From the NCBI GenBank assembly GCA_000611775.1, contig KK106986.1, forward strand, positions 372,001-436,000: a DNA stretch of 64,000 nt, given 5' to 3'. The stretch is from Umbilicaria muhlenbergii. Lineage: Eukaryota > Ascomycota > Lecanoromycetes > Umbilicariales > Umbilicariaceae. Below are positions 11,112 to 21,481 of the stretch, piece by piece. The translations under genes and the position numbers were made by a program. Below the pieces are notes generated by a model. The model was not told the DNA's origin. It searched no databases and saw nothing but the letters and a program-made list of their open reading frames with translations. Position 1 is the stretch's first letter. Each line of letters starts with the position of its first letter.

Positions 11112-11699
11112 CATTCCGCGGCAGACATTTTCTAAGATTAGTGACACATTGGAATGTAGGGTATAATCCACACCGAGCCCTACTCGGTTGCTCGTGATGG
11201 GCGATATACCTTGTAGCAAACTGTTTGACAAATTCTCCATCCGGTAGATTGGACATTCCCGCGGCTCATTAACGCGGGGTGTTTTGACAAGTCAATGGCA
11301 GCCACACCGAGGAATGCTTACAGCCACCGGATTAAAACAAAGAGGCATAGCGTACATTCCAGCGCCTGTCCCGCAAAGAGTATAACGATAATGCGAATGA
11401 CATTGAGAACAAGAACCCGGCTAATATAGCTATGATAGAGAAGGTACTGAGTATATTCTCATAGAGCAAACCATGAATTTGGCACCTGTGGGCCGAAGGG
11501 AGCGGATCGTTTTTGTGGGACTGCGAGAACGAGAAGCGAGCAGTGGGGTATCGTAGAAAGGGGGGAAACAACTCCACCGCGAGGTAAAGCTTTTTGTGAG
11601 AGAGGAATGGAGCAAACTGTTGAGGAAGCAAGAGTGATCTAGATCACCAGCCTCAACTGAAAAGAGAAAGACGAGGAATGTTGTTACCAAAGACATTCC
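11112..11699. promoter_or_regulatory. Cluster of eight CATTCC (AbaA-type) elements upstream of wetA
   Basis: CATTCC on the plus strand occurs at 11112-11117, 11254-11259, 11355-11360 and 11694-11699. Its complement GGAATG occurs at 11151-11156, 11311-11316, 11604-11609 and 11675-11680. With equal base frequencies about 0.3 copies would be expected in 588 bases counting both strands. AbaA, a TEA/ATTS-domain factor, binds CATTCY and activates wetA in Aspergillus. The cluster lies 260-847 bases upstream of the wetA ATG. One BrlA-type element (AAAGGGG) is at 11557-11563, but a single short match could be chance. The rest of the 10853-12344 gap holds no gene that I recognise. Confidence 0.75.
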
Positions 11700-12344
11700 A
11701 CAGCCCCCCGAGTTCAAAGGAGGGCGCACCCAAGAGAACAATCAACGAGCACAGAAACGGATGACAAGAAGGCAGATCGAGATTGAGACTTTTTGAATAA
11801 TGAAAACATGAAAAGGGCATAAAGAGCCAAGGCATCGCGCAAACTGAAGGATGATGTTGCACTTTTGGCCAGAGGAAGCCTTCGGTGACGTTTCGCTACC
11901 ATTTCACTAATGCTTGCACGTCTCCGCGAACACAGTTATGCAGTAGTTGTGCAGTAGTTATGCACCCGAGGCACAGTACGAGGATTCCATTTACACTTGG
12001 CTTACTTTACACTACTCTACCTCGTAGGTTATAGCGATACTTGGAGTACAAAAGACGTTTACAATGATCACATGGTACTACACAACTAGCCTACTGGCAA
12101 ATTACCTAAGCAGTGCGATGCCTCTTGAGCCCTCGACGTCATGCCTTATGCCCCCCGAGGCTGGTTCTCGGTCAACTAGCGATGTAATGGGATTGCGGGG
12201 GTTGCTACCACCATACGGAAAGAAGCTCACAAGCAAAGACTACCACTACTGGTGGCAAGAGCTGATAAGCCATTGACTTTGCTGCTGAAGATAAGAAACG
12301 TTATGTCCGCATCAATCAGCCATTGACGCCATCGTAGTCGGTTG

Positions 12345-13358
12345 CTATACATCGAAATTCTGAACATCCGGCATCCTGCCCAATCCACCACCACCAGTTC
12401 CCTTGACACCCTGTGCCAGCTCCTTTCCTCCAACCTCCACCGTCGAGTGTTCATGTACACCTCCCGCACTCCGATCAATCACATGCTTCCTCAACATTGA
12501 GAGAATCTCACTGTTCTTCCACCGCTGCGGTACAGGCCGATAAGCAGGCTTGAACGTTCCCACCGTTTGTGCCCACTCCCCGCTTCTTGGCGCGCCTTTT
12601 CTCCACGCGTCGGTCTCAGACTTGTCCATGGCTTTGCCTTGAGCGGCAGGCGTGGAGATGTCAGGATTGCCGCCTTCTGCCGTCTCGTGCGAGGTGGGCG
12701 TAGGCTCTTGCGTCGCCCAGTAGTAGATATCCCAGTCATTCTCGTCAAGGAAGAGGTCGTATTGTTCGAGTTGTTTCACGCTCATGCGGGAGAGGTTGGC
12801 GTCGGCGAAGGTGGAGAGGAGGAGATCACTTTCGAGGGTTCCCCTCTTGCGGCTCTGATCTGCAGGTGGCATGGAAATGTCAGCTTGTGTAATGGTGGCA
12901 CGTAGAGTTGAACATAACGAACACAACAACCTAGCCCGCATAGTGTTGCCATCCTCTCCCGTCCGTCTCAGCGGCTCGACCTTGAATTTGGCTCCTTCCA
13001 TTTCACCGACCCCCAGCTCTGCGTTAGGGCCATCCTTTGGTTCACCGTTCTGAGTGCCACCGGTCATCTTTTCGGTGTTTTTTGGCACGGCATCTTCGGG
13101 AACGAACTGCTCGTCTACCGCGGAAAGCAATTCTGGTGGTGCCTTGTCGGCGCCCACACTTGGCATTTCATTCGTGATTGTGGAATTCGTATTGGTCATG
13201 TGAGGATTCAATGGCTTCGATTGCTGTTTCTCTCGCCATGCTGGTGCGGTGTCGTGCTCGCGCTCGTTGGCAAAGTTACGGGGTGCGGAGGTTGATAGAG
13301 GTCTGGCGATTCTCAAACAGGGTCGTATCGAACGTAGAGCTAGGCGGGTCGTCGACAT
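12345..13358 (-). CDS. sdh5: Succinate dehydrogenase assembly factor 2 (Sdh5/SDHAF2), mitochondrial, 316 aa
   Basis: There are two exons, 13358-12923 and 12859-12345, with a 63-bp intron at 12860-12922 that splits the Tyr codon in RLL/YQSRKRG. The join restores the family core: [16 protein letters not shown], then [18 protein letters not shown] (about residues 140-197). SDHAF2 proteins help insert covalent FAD into Sdh1 in the mitochondrial matrix. The N-terminus ([20 protein letters not shown]) is an Arg-rich presequence without acids. Compared with yeast Sdh5 (about 160 aa) this protein has a long N-terminal linker (residues 25-135) and a C-terminal extension past residue 200, both common in filamentous ascomycetes. 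The unspliced frame would insert 21 codons with no stop, so the intron is easy to miss. Confidence 0.92.
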   Translation of the reverse strand: MSTTRLALRSIRPCLRIARPLSTSAPRNFANEREHDTAPAWREKQQSKPLNPHMTNTNSTITNEMPSVGADKAPPELLSAVDEQFVPEDAVPKNTEKMTGGTQNGEPKDGPNAELGVGEMEGAKFKVEPLRRTGEDGNTMRARLLCSLCSTLRATITQADISMPPADQSRKRGTLESDLLLSTFADANLSRMSVKQLEQYDLFLDENDWDIYYWATQEPTPTSHETAEGGNPDISTPAAQGKAMDKSETDAWRKGAPRSGEWAQTVGTFKPAYRPVPQRWKNSEILSMLRKHVIDRSAGGVHEHSTVEVGGKELAQGVKGTGGGGLGRMPDVQNFDV

Positions 13359-13711
13359 TCTGAGGGTTGTATTTCAAGAAAGGGATAGAGGCTACGTAGA
13401 TGTTTGAAATGATAGCTTTGCTCTGAGATCGATGGTAGAGTAAGATGGATTGACATCATCGCTAACGCCATGGTTCTTAAGATTTACTTTGCAATGTTTG
13501 CATCCGCTCGAACATGCTGCAACACAACCACCTGAATTGAACGCAAAGGTCATTTCCAGCTCCCCTCGTATACTGTCGCCGCTATATAGAGAAGAGCATG
13601 CTGCAACATAATCACCCTAAAGTAAGCACCAGAAATTATGTCCAGCACTGGATAGCCGCAGAACCTTGAGCCGTTCCCTGCTTGACGATTCCATCAATTT
13701 CTTGCTTCCTC
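13359..13711. other. Intergenic between sdh5 and BTB gene
   Basis: About 350 bases that must contain the sdh5 promoter and the BTB gene's 3' end, since both genes are on the minus strand. No repeat or further gene is seen. Confidence 0.5.
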
Positions 13712-14447
13712 CTATCTAGAACACTTTGCTGTGTGGTGGTGCTTGTGAAAGATGCAATTCGCTTCGTTCCGCGGATTGACCAATTTACCATAATGGAGAG
13801 TCACATGCCAGAAAAGGAATTCAACCATGAGATCTGCTCGCCGGCCGAGAGTCTTTTTAATCTTCTTCAGCATTCTCCAGTTTTTTCCCTCTGTCAGCAC
13901 GGTGCTTCGAAGAATAAAGTCGCGTAGTGGACTGTTTCTAGGGATTTTGCGGTAGATGCTGAAGAGAGTATCAAGTGGCCACTTCCAGCCGCCTTCGCGA
14001 TCACCCTCCCTGATGAGGTCCATGGTGGTGTTCTTCAGACTTTCTATACCAAAATCGTCTGCCATGGTGTAAAGATCAATGTAGTCGAGCACCTTTTCAA
14101 TGGTCGGAGTACTGGGAGTGGCACCGTAGAGCCACTTTACAAAAGTCTCGAACAGCGCAATTCGTCTGTCAGGAAAATAAAACGTGATTTTGTTCTTTCG
14201 TTGTAGGGAGCGTCTCTTGAGTCTTCTTCTGAAATACATCGACCTGTCCATAAGGAGGTCCTGGTGCAGGTGAAACTGTTTCCGTTCGCGGCCAACCAAT
14301 ACTTCCACCATCGTGCAAGTGAGGAGCCTATAGGGCAGTCAGTTCTATCGCACCAGAGTCGTCTAACTATTCATACTTATGGACCGGCTTCCCGTCGTAG
14401 ACCGTGATATTTTCATTCAGAGCTGAGCTTGGAAATGGCGCAGGCAT
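13712..14447 (-). CDS. BTB/POZ domain protein, 228 aa
   Basis: There are two exons, 14447-14377 and 14327-13712, with a 49-bp intron at 14328-14376. Together they make 229 codons. The N-terminus reads MPAPFPSSALNENITVYDG and the join gives VHKLLTCTMVEVLVG, the first BTB strand. FHLHQDLLMDRSMYFRR is the classic BTB 'H..vL...S.yF' motif, followed by FVKWLYG and YTMADDFGI (about residues 17-110). Small fungal BTB-only proteins of this size are common. Some serve as Cul3 adaptors and most are uncharacterised. No MATH, Kelch or other second domain is present. The C-terminal half is basic and helix-rich. The start is the first ATG of the exon that supplies the first BTB strand. Confidence 0.8.
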
Positions 14448-15141
14448 GATAGAAGAGATAATGAAGGGAAGGGCGACTGCAGCTGACAGTGCTGGCGACG
14501 GGGAAGTAGGTCAAGGAGGAGCTGCTGGGCTGCCGGGGAAGTTCCAATGCTGACGCTGCCGCTGGGTGAATATTGTCGTGTTATCACCGCCACTGCTGTT
14601 GCCCCTGCTGTAGTAAGGCGAGGCGTAAGGTATGCTTCGATAACGAATGGACGACTGCAGTTGCCGCGAACGCGCTTTATAGACCGTTGAGCCATGCCGA
14701 AGAACTGCCCCTATATGTAATCTCGGGATGGTGGGACCACGTGAAGAAAACTAGCGTTTCGTAGGGGTTTGACTCGGAATTATAGCACTGTTGGAGGAAG
14801 CAGAATCAGGTTTCAAACGCCTCGCCTGATGGACCCGTGATAGACTTGAATAGTCCTGACCTCAGATTCATCGTTGGACGAGTATGTAATAATAGCTTCC
14901 ACATTAGCCTGGCGTGTCTGAGAGCGGTCGCACATGGTGATCGCAAAGCGAGGCAGTGGTTCATTCACTTGTGTTTGAGTTATCATGCTCCACCTCGGAA
15001 ACAAAAACATTCACTTCTGTGCCATTTAAGCACGTGAGAATATATGCGAGTCCGAGAAGACCCAAGAAAACCTGAAAACGAAACACTGGTCAGGGGTTTA
15101 TCCGTCCTAGGCGCAAGGGTGTCTTGGATGCCTCATGGCTA
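14448..15141. other. Intergenic between erv25 and BTB gene
   Basis: About 690 bases holding the BTB promoter region and the erv25 3' end. Open frames here are short and unrecognised. Nothing else is seen. Confidence 0.5.
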
Positions 15142-15985
15142 CTAGATAAGATGCTTTGATCTAGGTAGATATAGTCAATGTCCATACCATCTCCCAAGTG
15201 GTAAGCGTGGTATACATACCTGAAATACGCCCTCAAATACACAACCTGCCACGCCCCTAACCCAACAAGCATCCCCATAGTCCCAAATGCAAACCACTTC
15301 ACCCTCTCATTCGTGCTCTCATTCGTATCTCTAAGTTTCTGCTCTCTACCCCTGAGGTAATCCATCTCGACCACAATCTCCCCTACGAGCTCTTCAATAC
15401 GCCGAAGCTCCGTCTCTACAGGCTTCAGCTTCTCCGCCGCTTGTATAGCTGACCAGTCACGGGCATCGGCACCAATGTCGATGTCGAGTTCAATGTGACG
15501 CGTTGGGTTCATGACAGCCTCTGCGCAAGAATCAGAAGGAACCTGGGTTGACTGGATTACTCTAAAGGCTCACGGGCGGTTTTAAGTATGTTCTCGAAGC
15601 AGACATCGAACGCCGCGTCTGCGTGAGATGTAAAGGCCATCCTTGTTTCGCCCACGATGTCCTTCGGCTTTCCGTACTCGTTTCCAACAGCATCTTTAAT
15701 CTGCATTGCATGGAGCGTATCAGTGCTGCTGCTATAATACCCTGGGAAGCGCGAATTACTAACGTGCATGTTTACCATCTGTCCATCGCCTTTCTGCCCA
15801 CTAACAGTTGCCGTCACCACCACTAAGGTGTCTTTCGCAACGAAGTTCCGTATGCATCTTTCGTACTTTGAGCTGTGCCCCGTGTGCGCTTGGAGGTCAA
15901 ACTTCAAGGCCCAGGAGAAGGGAATGACGGCGAGGCAGCACAAGATAACGAAGAGACCTTGCAGCCGTGCTGGTAATAAAGCCAT
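15142..15985 (-). CDS. erv25: Erv25, p24-delta cargo receptor of ER-Golgi vesicles, 222 aa
   Basis: Four exons, 15985-15764, 15700-15574, 15520-15220 and 15160-15142, sum to 223 codons, the usual p24 length. The introns are 63, 53 and 59 bp. The signal peptide is [17 protein letters not shown]... ending near SWA. The GOLD domain follows, with the paired Cys in ERCIRNF and FDVCFEN. Then come the coiled-coil stem ([18 protein letters not shown]), the transmembrane helix ([18 protein letters not shown]) and a cytosolic tail ending YFRSKHLI. Yeast Erv25 ends in a very similar Phe-plus-dilysine-like signal that binds COPII and COPI. The tail's SKHLI comes from a 19-base last exon. The first intron has 21 sense codons and no stop, so only homology reveals it. 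p24 complexes help load cargo, including GPI proteins, at ER exit sites. The Sec24 adaptors lie 24 and 33 kb away. Confidence 0.93.
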
Positions 15986-16334
15986 GTTGCCGTGAAAGCT
16001 GCGACGATGGCCGCTTCCGCTGGTGCTATAAAGGGGGACGTGGCGGTTCGCGAATATTTGGCTTCAAGAAACTCGCCTCGGCAAAACTGCCTAATTGACC
16101 ACGCTGTGTTGACAAAAACCGTGACGAGCTTGAACTTCGACTTCGGGGACGAGCATATTACGCTTCTTGCTGTAAACACTCATACTCTGTAGGAGAGACA
16201 TGCTTCACTGCGAAGTAGCTACAAGCATGTCGACGCTACCGACACACGCAACAGATCTTTCCACCCAATAGCCCTCCTATGGGATGCAAGAACGGGTACT
16301 CCTTTAAGCCCCATTACAAGAACGACTGAGAAAG
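15986..16334. promoter_or_regulatory. Divergent intergenic region, erv25 and the small Cys/His protein
   Basis: About 350 bases lie between two outward-facing starts and must contain both promoters. No specific element stands out. Confidence 0.45.
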
Positions 16335-16976
16335 ATGGCACAACGTGATTTCAACACCCCCCCCAATGGCCTTCAACCCCCCAACATCTGGAAGCAGGTA
16401 CCAATGCCCCTAATCCGGGCCTTCCTCCCGCACGCACTCCCCTCCACCGCATCCGCCCTACTAACCCAACCACCAAAGATGTCCTACCCCGCCCCCCGCG
16501 GCCCCTGCGCCCACAAACCCTCCCTCATGACTCCCGCCTGCGCCTGCCTCCGCTTCATGATCCACCCCGTCAAAGCGGCCACCAGTTTCGACTGCGACGG
16601 CTGCGGCCACCACGCCAGTTTCCACAAGATGGAAAACCGAGCCGAGGACGAGATTGTGGCGAGATGGCGGCTGGAAGAAAAGAAGAAGGAGGAGGAGGAG
16701 AAGGAGAAAGCAGAGAGGGGTGTTTGCAGAGAGGGGCATGATCACCCGATGGATGAGTTGTTGATGGGGGGCACCGGACTTGGTAGGGTGGGGAAGAGGA
16801 GGAGACTTGAAGGTGCGGGGAGTGGGGCCGTGGATACGTTGGTTGGATTCGTGCGGAAGGCAGGGGATGAGTTGGCGGAGACGGGGGCGGGGTTGAATGC
16901 GAGAAGAGTGTCGGCGTCAAGGAAAGGGCAGGTTAGGGGGACAGGGCGGCGGGTTGTGGATCTGGATGCTGAATAG
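16335..16976 (+). CDS. Hypothetical fungal protein with a Cys/His cluster, 213 aa
   Basis: A single exon starts at ATG 16335. Residues about 85-100 hold FDCDGCGHHASFHKM, a CxxC plus His group that could bind a metal ion (inference). Upstream are Cys-rich bits (RGPCAHKPS, TPACACLRF). The middle is a charged, probably helical Glu/Lys stretch (about residues 110-127). The remainder is a basic, low-complexity tail (GKRRRLEG, RRVSASRKGQ) that could carry a nuclear localisation signal. I do not recognise a named family, although the CDGCGHH block has the look of a conserved fungal-only motif. It is transcribed divergently from erv25 and convergently with med1. Confidence 0.6.
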   Translation: MAQRDFNTPPNGLQPPNIWKQVPMPLIRAFLPHALPSTASALLTQPPKMSYPAPRGPCAHKPSLMTPACACLRFMIHPVKAATSFDCDGCGHHASFHKMENRAEDEIVARWRLEEKKKEEEEKEKAERGVCREGHDHPMDELLMGGTGLGRVGKRRRLEGAGSGAVDTLVGFVRKAGDELAETGAGLNARRVSASRKGQVRGTGRRVVDLDAE

Positions 16977-17326
16977 AATTGATGAAGGGATGCTCTAGGC
17001 TTGCAAAGAATTCGCAGAGCCTTTCCACATTATCGAATGTCACGAACGGTAGCGAAGGAGTCGGGAATGGCAAGCATTTGATTAGGACTTTCTGTGGCTC
17101 GCATGATACCCCTAAGGTCAATCATTTCCTTTACACAATCATTTGAGCAAAGGTGGAATCGATCGTTCATGACGGTCAAGCATTTCAACTTGAGGGCTGA
17201 TCCTATATTGTATTATGTGAGCTCAAAGATCCCGCATCCATAAGCAAAACCATAAAAGACCGATGCCTAACCGTGCATCCAGTAATGGGGTATCTTAGCA
17301 ATGAAAACGCCTTAGATCTGCCTTTT
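16977..17326. other. Convergent intergenic region
   Basis: About 350 bases between the stop codons of the Cys/His protein and med1. It should hold both polyadenylation regions. No gene is seen. Confidence 0.5.
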
Positions 17327-19663
17327 TCACTCCCTCATCCACTCCACCACAGCGCCCAAATCTTCTGCAATACTCAACACCCGTTCCAACTTTCCCTCCT
17401 CCCGCCTCAGGGTGTTCTTCTTCTCCTGATCTTCCTCTCCTCCCTCCTCCCGGCCACCTAGCACAAGATCTCTCGCTGAAATCACGCCGTTGGGACCGAC
17501 ATTGAAAGTCAAACTGGTAAGATTGACGTCTGACTCGAAGAGCAAACTAATGGCAGGTACCGGGCTTATGCTGAGGGAGATATCGACAGGAAGTGGAGGG
17601 GTGTCGTCCTTGTCTTCCTCGTCCTCCTCGTCCTCGGACGTGGCCATAAGTGCCTCAAGTTCCTCTTGTGCCGAAACGTCTTGGTCGCTATCGAAACCAT
17701 GGTCCTGCACTTTCTGGTGCCTATCCACTTCGCTCTTGTCGTCAATATCGTTCCTTCCGAAGGTCCGTCGGATGATATCGCCGACTAAAGCCCACTGTCG
17801 TAGGATCGGCATGATCTCGACGATCTGCTTTGGGTGCGAGAAGGGGATTTTGTCCATTGGGCGAGCCAAATCGCGTTGCTGCGAGAACAGGGTGTATTTA
17901 TGGTTGCTTTCACGTAGATCCCTACCACCCAGACCGCGGTAGGACCTGACAGATCGAGTGACACCGAAGTTTTGGCGTTGATACTCGACTTCGCCATTCA
18001 TCACGGTTGCCTGTCGTGCGTCTGGGTTCTGGGCGAACAAGAGCGTAGAATAGGAGGCTGGTTGAACCAAGTCCTCTGGAACCGGTACACCAACACGGCT
18101 GTAGATCTGGACGGCTGTCTGCAAAGGCATGATAATTGGAGGGTCGAGTTTGACTACAAAGCGAACATTTGGTTCCTTGCCCCTACCGGCCTGTAAAGGC
18201 CCCGAGTCAAGGACCATAGCGTCACCTGACACGTCGGTAGCTGAGGCAAGCGTAGGTGGAGGTTCTAGCCACTCGATAGGTCCACCTTGAAGGAAGGGAT
18301 TCTCTCCAGTTTCCCACGCATGCTGCTCAATGTTCCCGACACTGAGTTCCTTGTCTATATGGTCGGCTATCCAGGCATCTGATATGCGTATCGGAGGGTA
18401 GAGCTGAGCTGACGAGGCCTCACATTCGAAAATAGCAGAGTAGATCTTCGGTCCTTCCTCGTCATCCAGGGTGTATTCATCTTTGCCACCAACACCCATC
18501 ATTTCATCTCTTGCCGTTTTGCTTTCCAGAACTAGCATCCTATCCATCCAGTACTGCGACGTCAAACCTACGTGACCTCGGCCGTGCATGACAAGCCTCC
18601 CATATCTTTGGCTCATAACCTCTCTCAAAATCACCTCTCTGTCAACCACCTCCAGTCTCTCCTGTCGCAGTTCCCGCACTTCCTTGACATCGTATGTGTA
18701 CAACTTGTGAAGGGAACTTCTCACCCCTTCGAGAGCCTCGAAACAGTTCACCCCATCTGCACTGAGCCTGTCCAACCTAGCCAGCCTCTCCAGACTTTTA
18801 ATGAACGCCTGCAAACCCACATATCCGGCTTTACCCTCTTCTCCTCTTAGGTTCCTCTTCAACACCTCCGCGCCCTTTCGTCCACCCCAGTGCTCCCCCA
18901 CTGCTTCCACACACCCCGGAAAACTTAGAACCACGTCCATAACCTCCTCTCCCACAAATTCAACATCAACGAGTACACCATTACCAGCAATACTCAACGT
19001 CCTCGCCCCCGCTGCTGAGCCCTCTTCCCACAAACACTCCAATCCACACCTTCTGGCCGCCCTCTCCACACCTTCTTGACTAACAAGACCCCACTGTTGA
19101 CCCAGCACATCCACAATTCTCTCCATGCGTCTATTCCTCTCTGCTTCATTATCTCTCACGTTGGATGAACCCCCGATTATGCTTGTGCCCGCCATGATTG
19201 AATCCTCTGCTCCCCCGAGGGACAGATCTCCAGCAGCCCCGGCCCCAATGTTGCTGTTGAGACCTGTCCCAATGCTGGTGTTGTTGGTGCCGGTCCGCTC
19301 CATCCCAGTCCCTATCCCCAGCCCCAACCCCAACCCCGATAGACCGGGGGTGCCCACATTTCCCGCCGTAGACACGCTCGCTGGTCCTGATGCGCTACTG
19401 ACACCTGGCCGTGCTGGGGATGACGCTACGGCCGTAGCGGGCGTACTTATTAGACCAACGCCGTGCGTGTAAGGTGATTTGCCGGCTCTAGAAGCATGTT
19501 GATGAAGGTAGGCCGGTGAGGGCACGGAGCGAAGGTGGCCGCTAGAGGAGGTGGTAGGGGCATTGGCGGGAGAGGAAGTAGCGGCAGGGGTGGGTGCTGT
19601 GCTGGTTGAGGGACGAGGTGTCTGTTTCGAAGGGGCCTTTGGAGTGTTCGTTGGTGTAGCCAT
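17327..19663 (-). CDS. med1: Mediator complex subunit Med1 (fungal type), 778 aa
   Basis: The frame opens farther upstream (ATG 19795), but the Met at 19661-19663 (MATPTNTPKAPSK) fits fungal Med1 better, because the preceding 44 residues look untranslated. The first 190 residues are low complexity (Ser/Thr/Pro/Ala, then a Gly-rich repeat). The Med1 domain follows: MERIVDVLGQQWGLV, CGLECLWEE, TLSIAGNGVLVDVEF, VVLSFPG, then LDRLSADGVNCFEALEGVR. Later blocks include YRGLGGRDLRESNHKYTLF and an acidic patch (EEDEEDKDD) near the C-terminus. Med1 belongs to the Mediator middle module and links activators to RNA polymerase II in the nucleus. No intron is needed. The length is normal for filamentous ascomycetes. 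Confidence 0.88.
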   Translation of the reverse strand: MATPTNTPKAPSKQTPRPSTSTAPTPAATSSPANAPTTSSSGHLRSVPSPAYLHQHASRAGKSPYTHGVGLISTPATAVASSPARPGVSSASGPASVSTAGNVGTPGLSGLGLGLGIGTGMERTGTNNTSIGTGLNSNIGAGAAGDLSLGGAEDSIMAGTSIIGGSSNVRDNEAERNRRMERIVDVLGQQWGLVSQEGVERAARRCGLECLWEEGSAAGARTLSIAGNGVLVDVEFVGEEVMDVVLSFPGCVEAVGEHWGGRKGAEVLKRNLRGEEGKAGYVGLQAFIKSLERLARLDRLSADGVNCFEALEGVRSSLHKLYTYDVKEVRELRQERLEVVDREVILREVMSQRYGRLVMHGRGHVGLTSQYWMDRMLVLESKTARDEMMGVGGKDEYTLDDEEGPKIYSAIFECEASSAQLYPPIRISDAWIADHIDKELSVGNIEQHAWETGENPFLQGGPIEWLEPPPTLASATDVSGDAMVLDSGPLQAGRGKEPNVRFVVKLDPPIIMPLQTAVQIYSRVGVPVPEDLVQPASYSTLLFAQNPDARQATVMNGEVEYQRQNFGVTRSVRSYRGLGGRDLRESNHKYTLFSQQRDLARPMDKIPFSHPKQIVEIMPILRQWALVGDIIRRTFGRNDIDDKSEVDRHQKVQDHGFDSDQDVSAQEELEALMATSEDEEDEEDKDDTPPLPVDISLSISPVPAISLLFESDVNLTSLTFNVGPNGVISARDLVLGGREEGGEEDQEKKNTLRREEGKLERVLSIAEDLGAVVEWMRE

Positions 19664-21481
19664 GCTTCGACAGTTAGGGGATGGGAGGAGAGGATGAGGT
19701 TTATCGAAGAAGATGCAGGGAAATGAGAGGTGAAGACATGGTCGAATTGATGCTTGGGAGCACACTGGCGGAAATGCAGTTGTTTTACGTATCAATAGCT
19801 GGTGGCTGTCGCAAACATTATTCTGGTTACGGGAACACTCGAAAAGAAGAATCCATACAATACGCCTACCAACCCTACTAAGAACGGCATTCCTTGAGGA
19901 CGGAGTAGAACCTCATCCAAATAAGGAATAGTGTTGATTAAGTGGATGTCCCTATCAAGGTGATTCTACACTGCTCTTCAATATGATCGCCATTTTTGTC
20001 CGAATTCGAGCTACGTTCGTTTTACCAGGCGTAGTTCCACTATCAATCCTCCTACAAGCAAGTATAACGTTTATGAGGCCAGGCGCGACTAATAAAACAA
20101 AGCTTATCAAAGGCTGCAGTGAAGGCCTATACACAAGAAAAGTGGCAGTTTTCAATGGAGGGACCCCTCAACTACTCCGAGTAGTCTAATTTCAGGATTT
20201 CTATATAGAGTTTCGTTATTGGAATTATCAAGAGGGTCACCAATTGGAAAACGACACTTGTTTTCGTGCATACGCCTCAGTCATTCTAGTCTGGGGCAGG
20301 TCGAAGGTGGTTTGACTACAGCACAGGCAGCTCGGTTGACATTATATTATGTAAATACTAGTAAGAATATCCTGTGTGCCAATGGATGTGATTCTAACAC
20401 AATGCAGTGTAACATTTATTACTTGCCGCATACTGAGAAGACCGTGCAGTGATTAAATCTGCCATGCCTTCCTGAAAACATCAATAGATTTAGAGAAGAG
20501 TTGTGTTCATCGTATCTTCAGACACGCTACGCAAGGGCTGAGGATGCCATACCCTGAACAATGAAGACCGAGTCTGAATGTTAAAGACTAAGTCTAGATG
20601 ATGAAGCTAGAGCCTGAATGATGAAGATTCGGTCTGAACGATGATGACTGAGTCTGAATGATGAAGAGTGATTTTGAACCGTCAAAGCCTGACCCATCAC
20701 TACTCTAGCCCGATAAAGTTCGTTGATGAGAATAGAGAGAAGAATACGAAGACTTCAACATCATATCGCTCAATGTTCAAATTGAAAAGCAGTGAATTTG
20801 AAATGGAGTCATACTTATAGTTCAACACTCTCGAAGGACTTGGCCCTAGGAGTCAGCCTGATTGATCAGCTCTTCGCTTCAGATCTACACACTCGAAGGG
20901 CTTTAAGAATGGGAGGTAATGCTCCAAGAGCTCTAAAAATGTCAACGTTCCCTATAGCTGTCCTCGATTCGAGCACATCCCCCTGACGGGCGACAGGACA
21001 CTTCACACGTCGACTATTTCGAACCTCGGCTTGGAAAGTAGACGACAGAGTCTTGACTTTTACAGCACATCTAGATCTACATAGTAGAGACTATGTACGC
21101 TTGTTTGTTGAATTCGTACAGACATCCAACATTTCATCCCCCAAAGCGTAGACAAAAGAGATCCCCAGACCCCTGAAGAGTCTTAAGTATCCAAGTCCCT
21201 TGCCAAAGGTTTTCGAAGAGATAAACCGTACTTGCCACCCTGTTACCCAATCCCTACCCAGAAATCACGAAGAGTTTTTCGAATCCAATTCGCCCATACC
21301 CGCCATACCCAACCCGATCCCTAAAACGAATGTATCGACAGAAGATTGCCCATAGCTGCCAAATGAGGGATATCATCGCAATCAAACAAAAAGATCCATA
21401 AGCCACAAGTCACGAAAATAATGAGCTATATCCTACCCACCCCGTTGCTAGGTTCGCGCAGAGAGATCCTCCCGACCGAAT
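19664..21481. other. Gene-free stretch upstream of med1
   Basis: About 1.8 kb between med1 (minus, promoter here) and the 3' end of the large disordered protein. It contains the 20-bp tandem repeat at 20554-20673. Open frames are short and match nothing I know. Confidence 0.5.
20554..20673. repeat. 20-bp tandem repeat, six diverged copies
   Basis: The period is exactly 20. The consensus is about CTGAATGATGAAGACTGAGT, with copies starting at 20554, 20574, 20594, 20614, 20634 and 20654. A weak seventh copy runs to 20693. Copies differ by several bases each, so the array is older than the 11-bp repeat at 3684. It is non-coding as far as I can see. Confidence 0.9.

Noticed and set aside
11332-11862. 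Overlapping minus-strand frames of 69-103 codons upstream of wetA
   Set aside because: No family, start or splice support. The region reads better as wetA promoter or leader.
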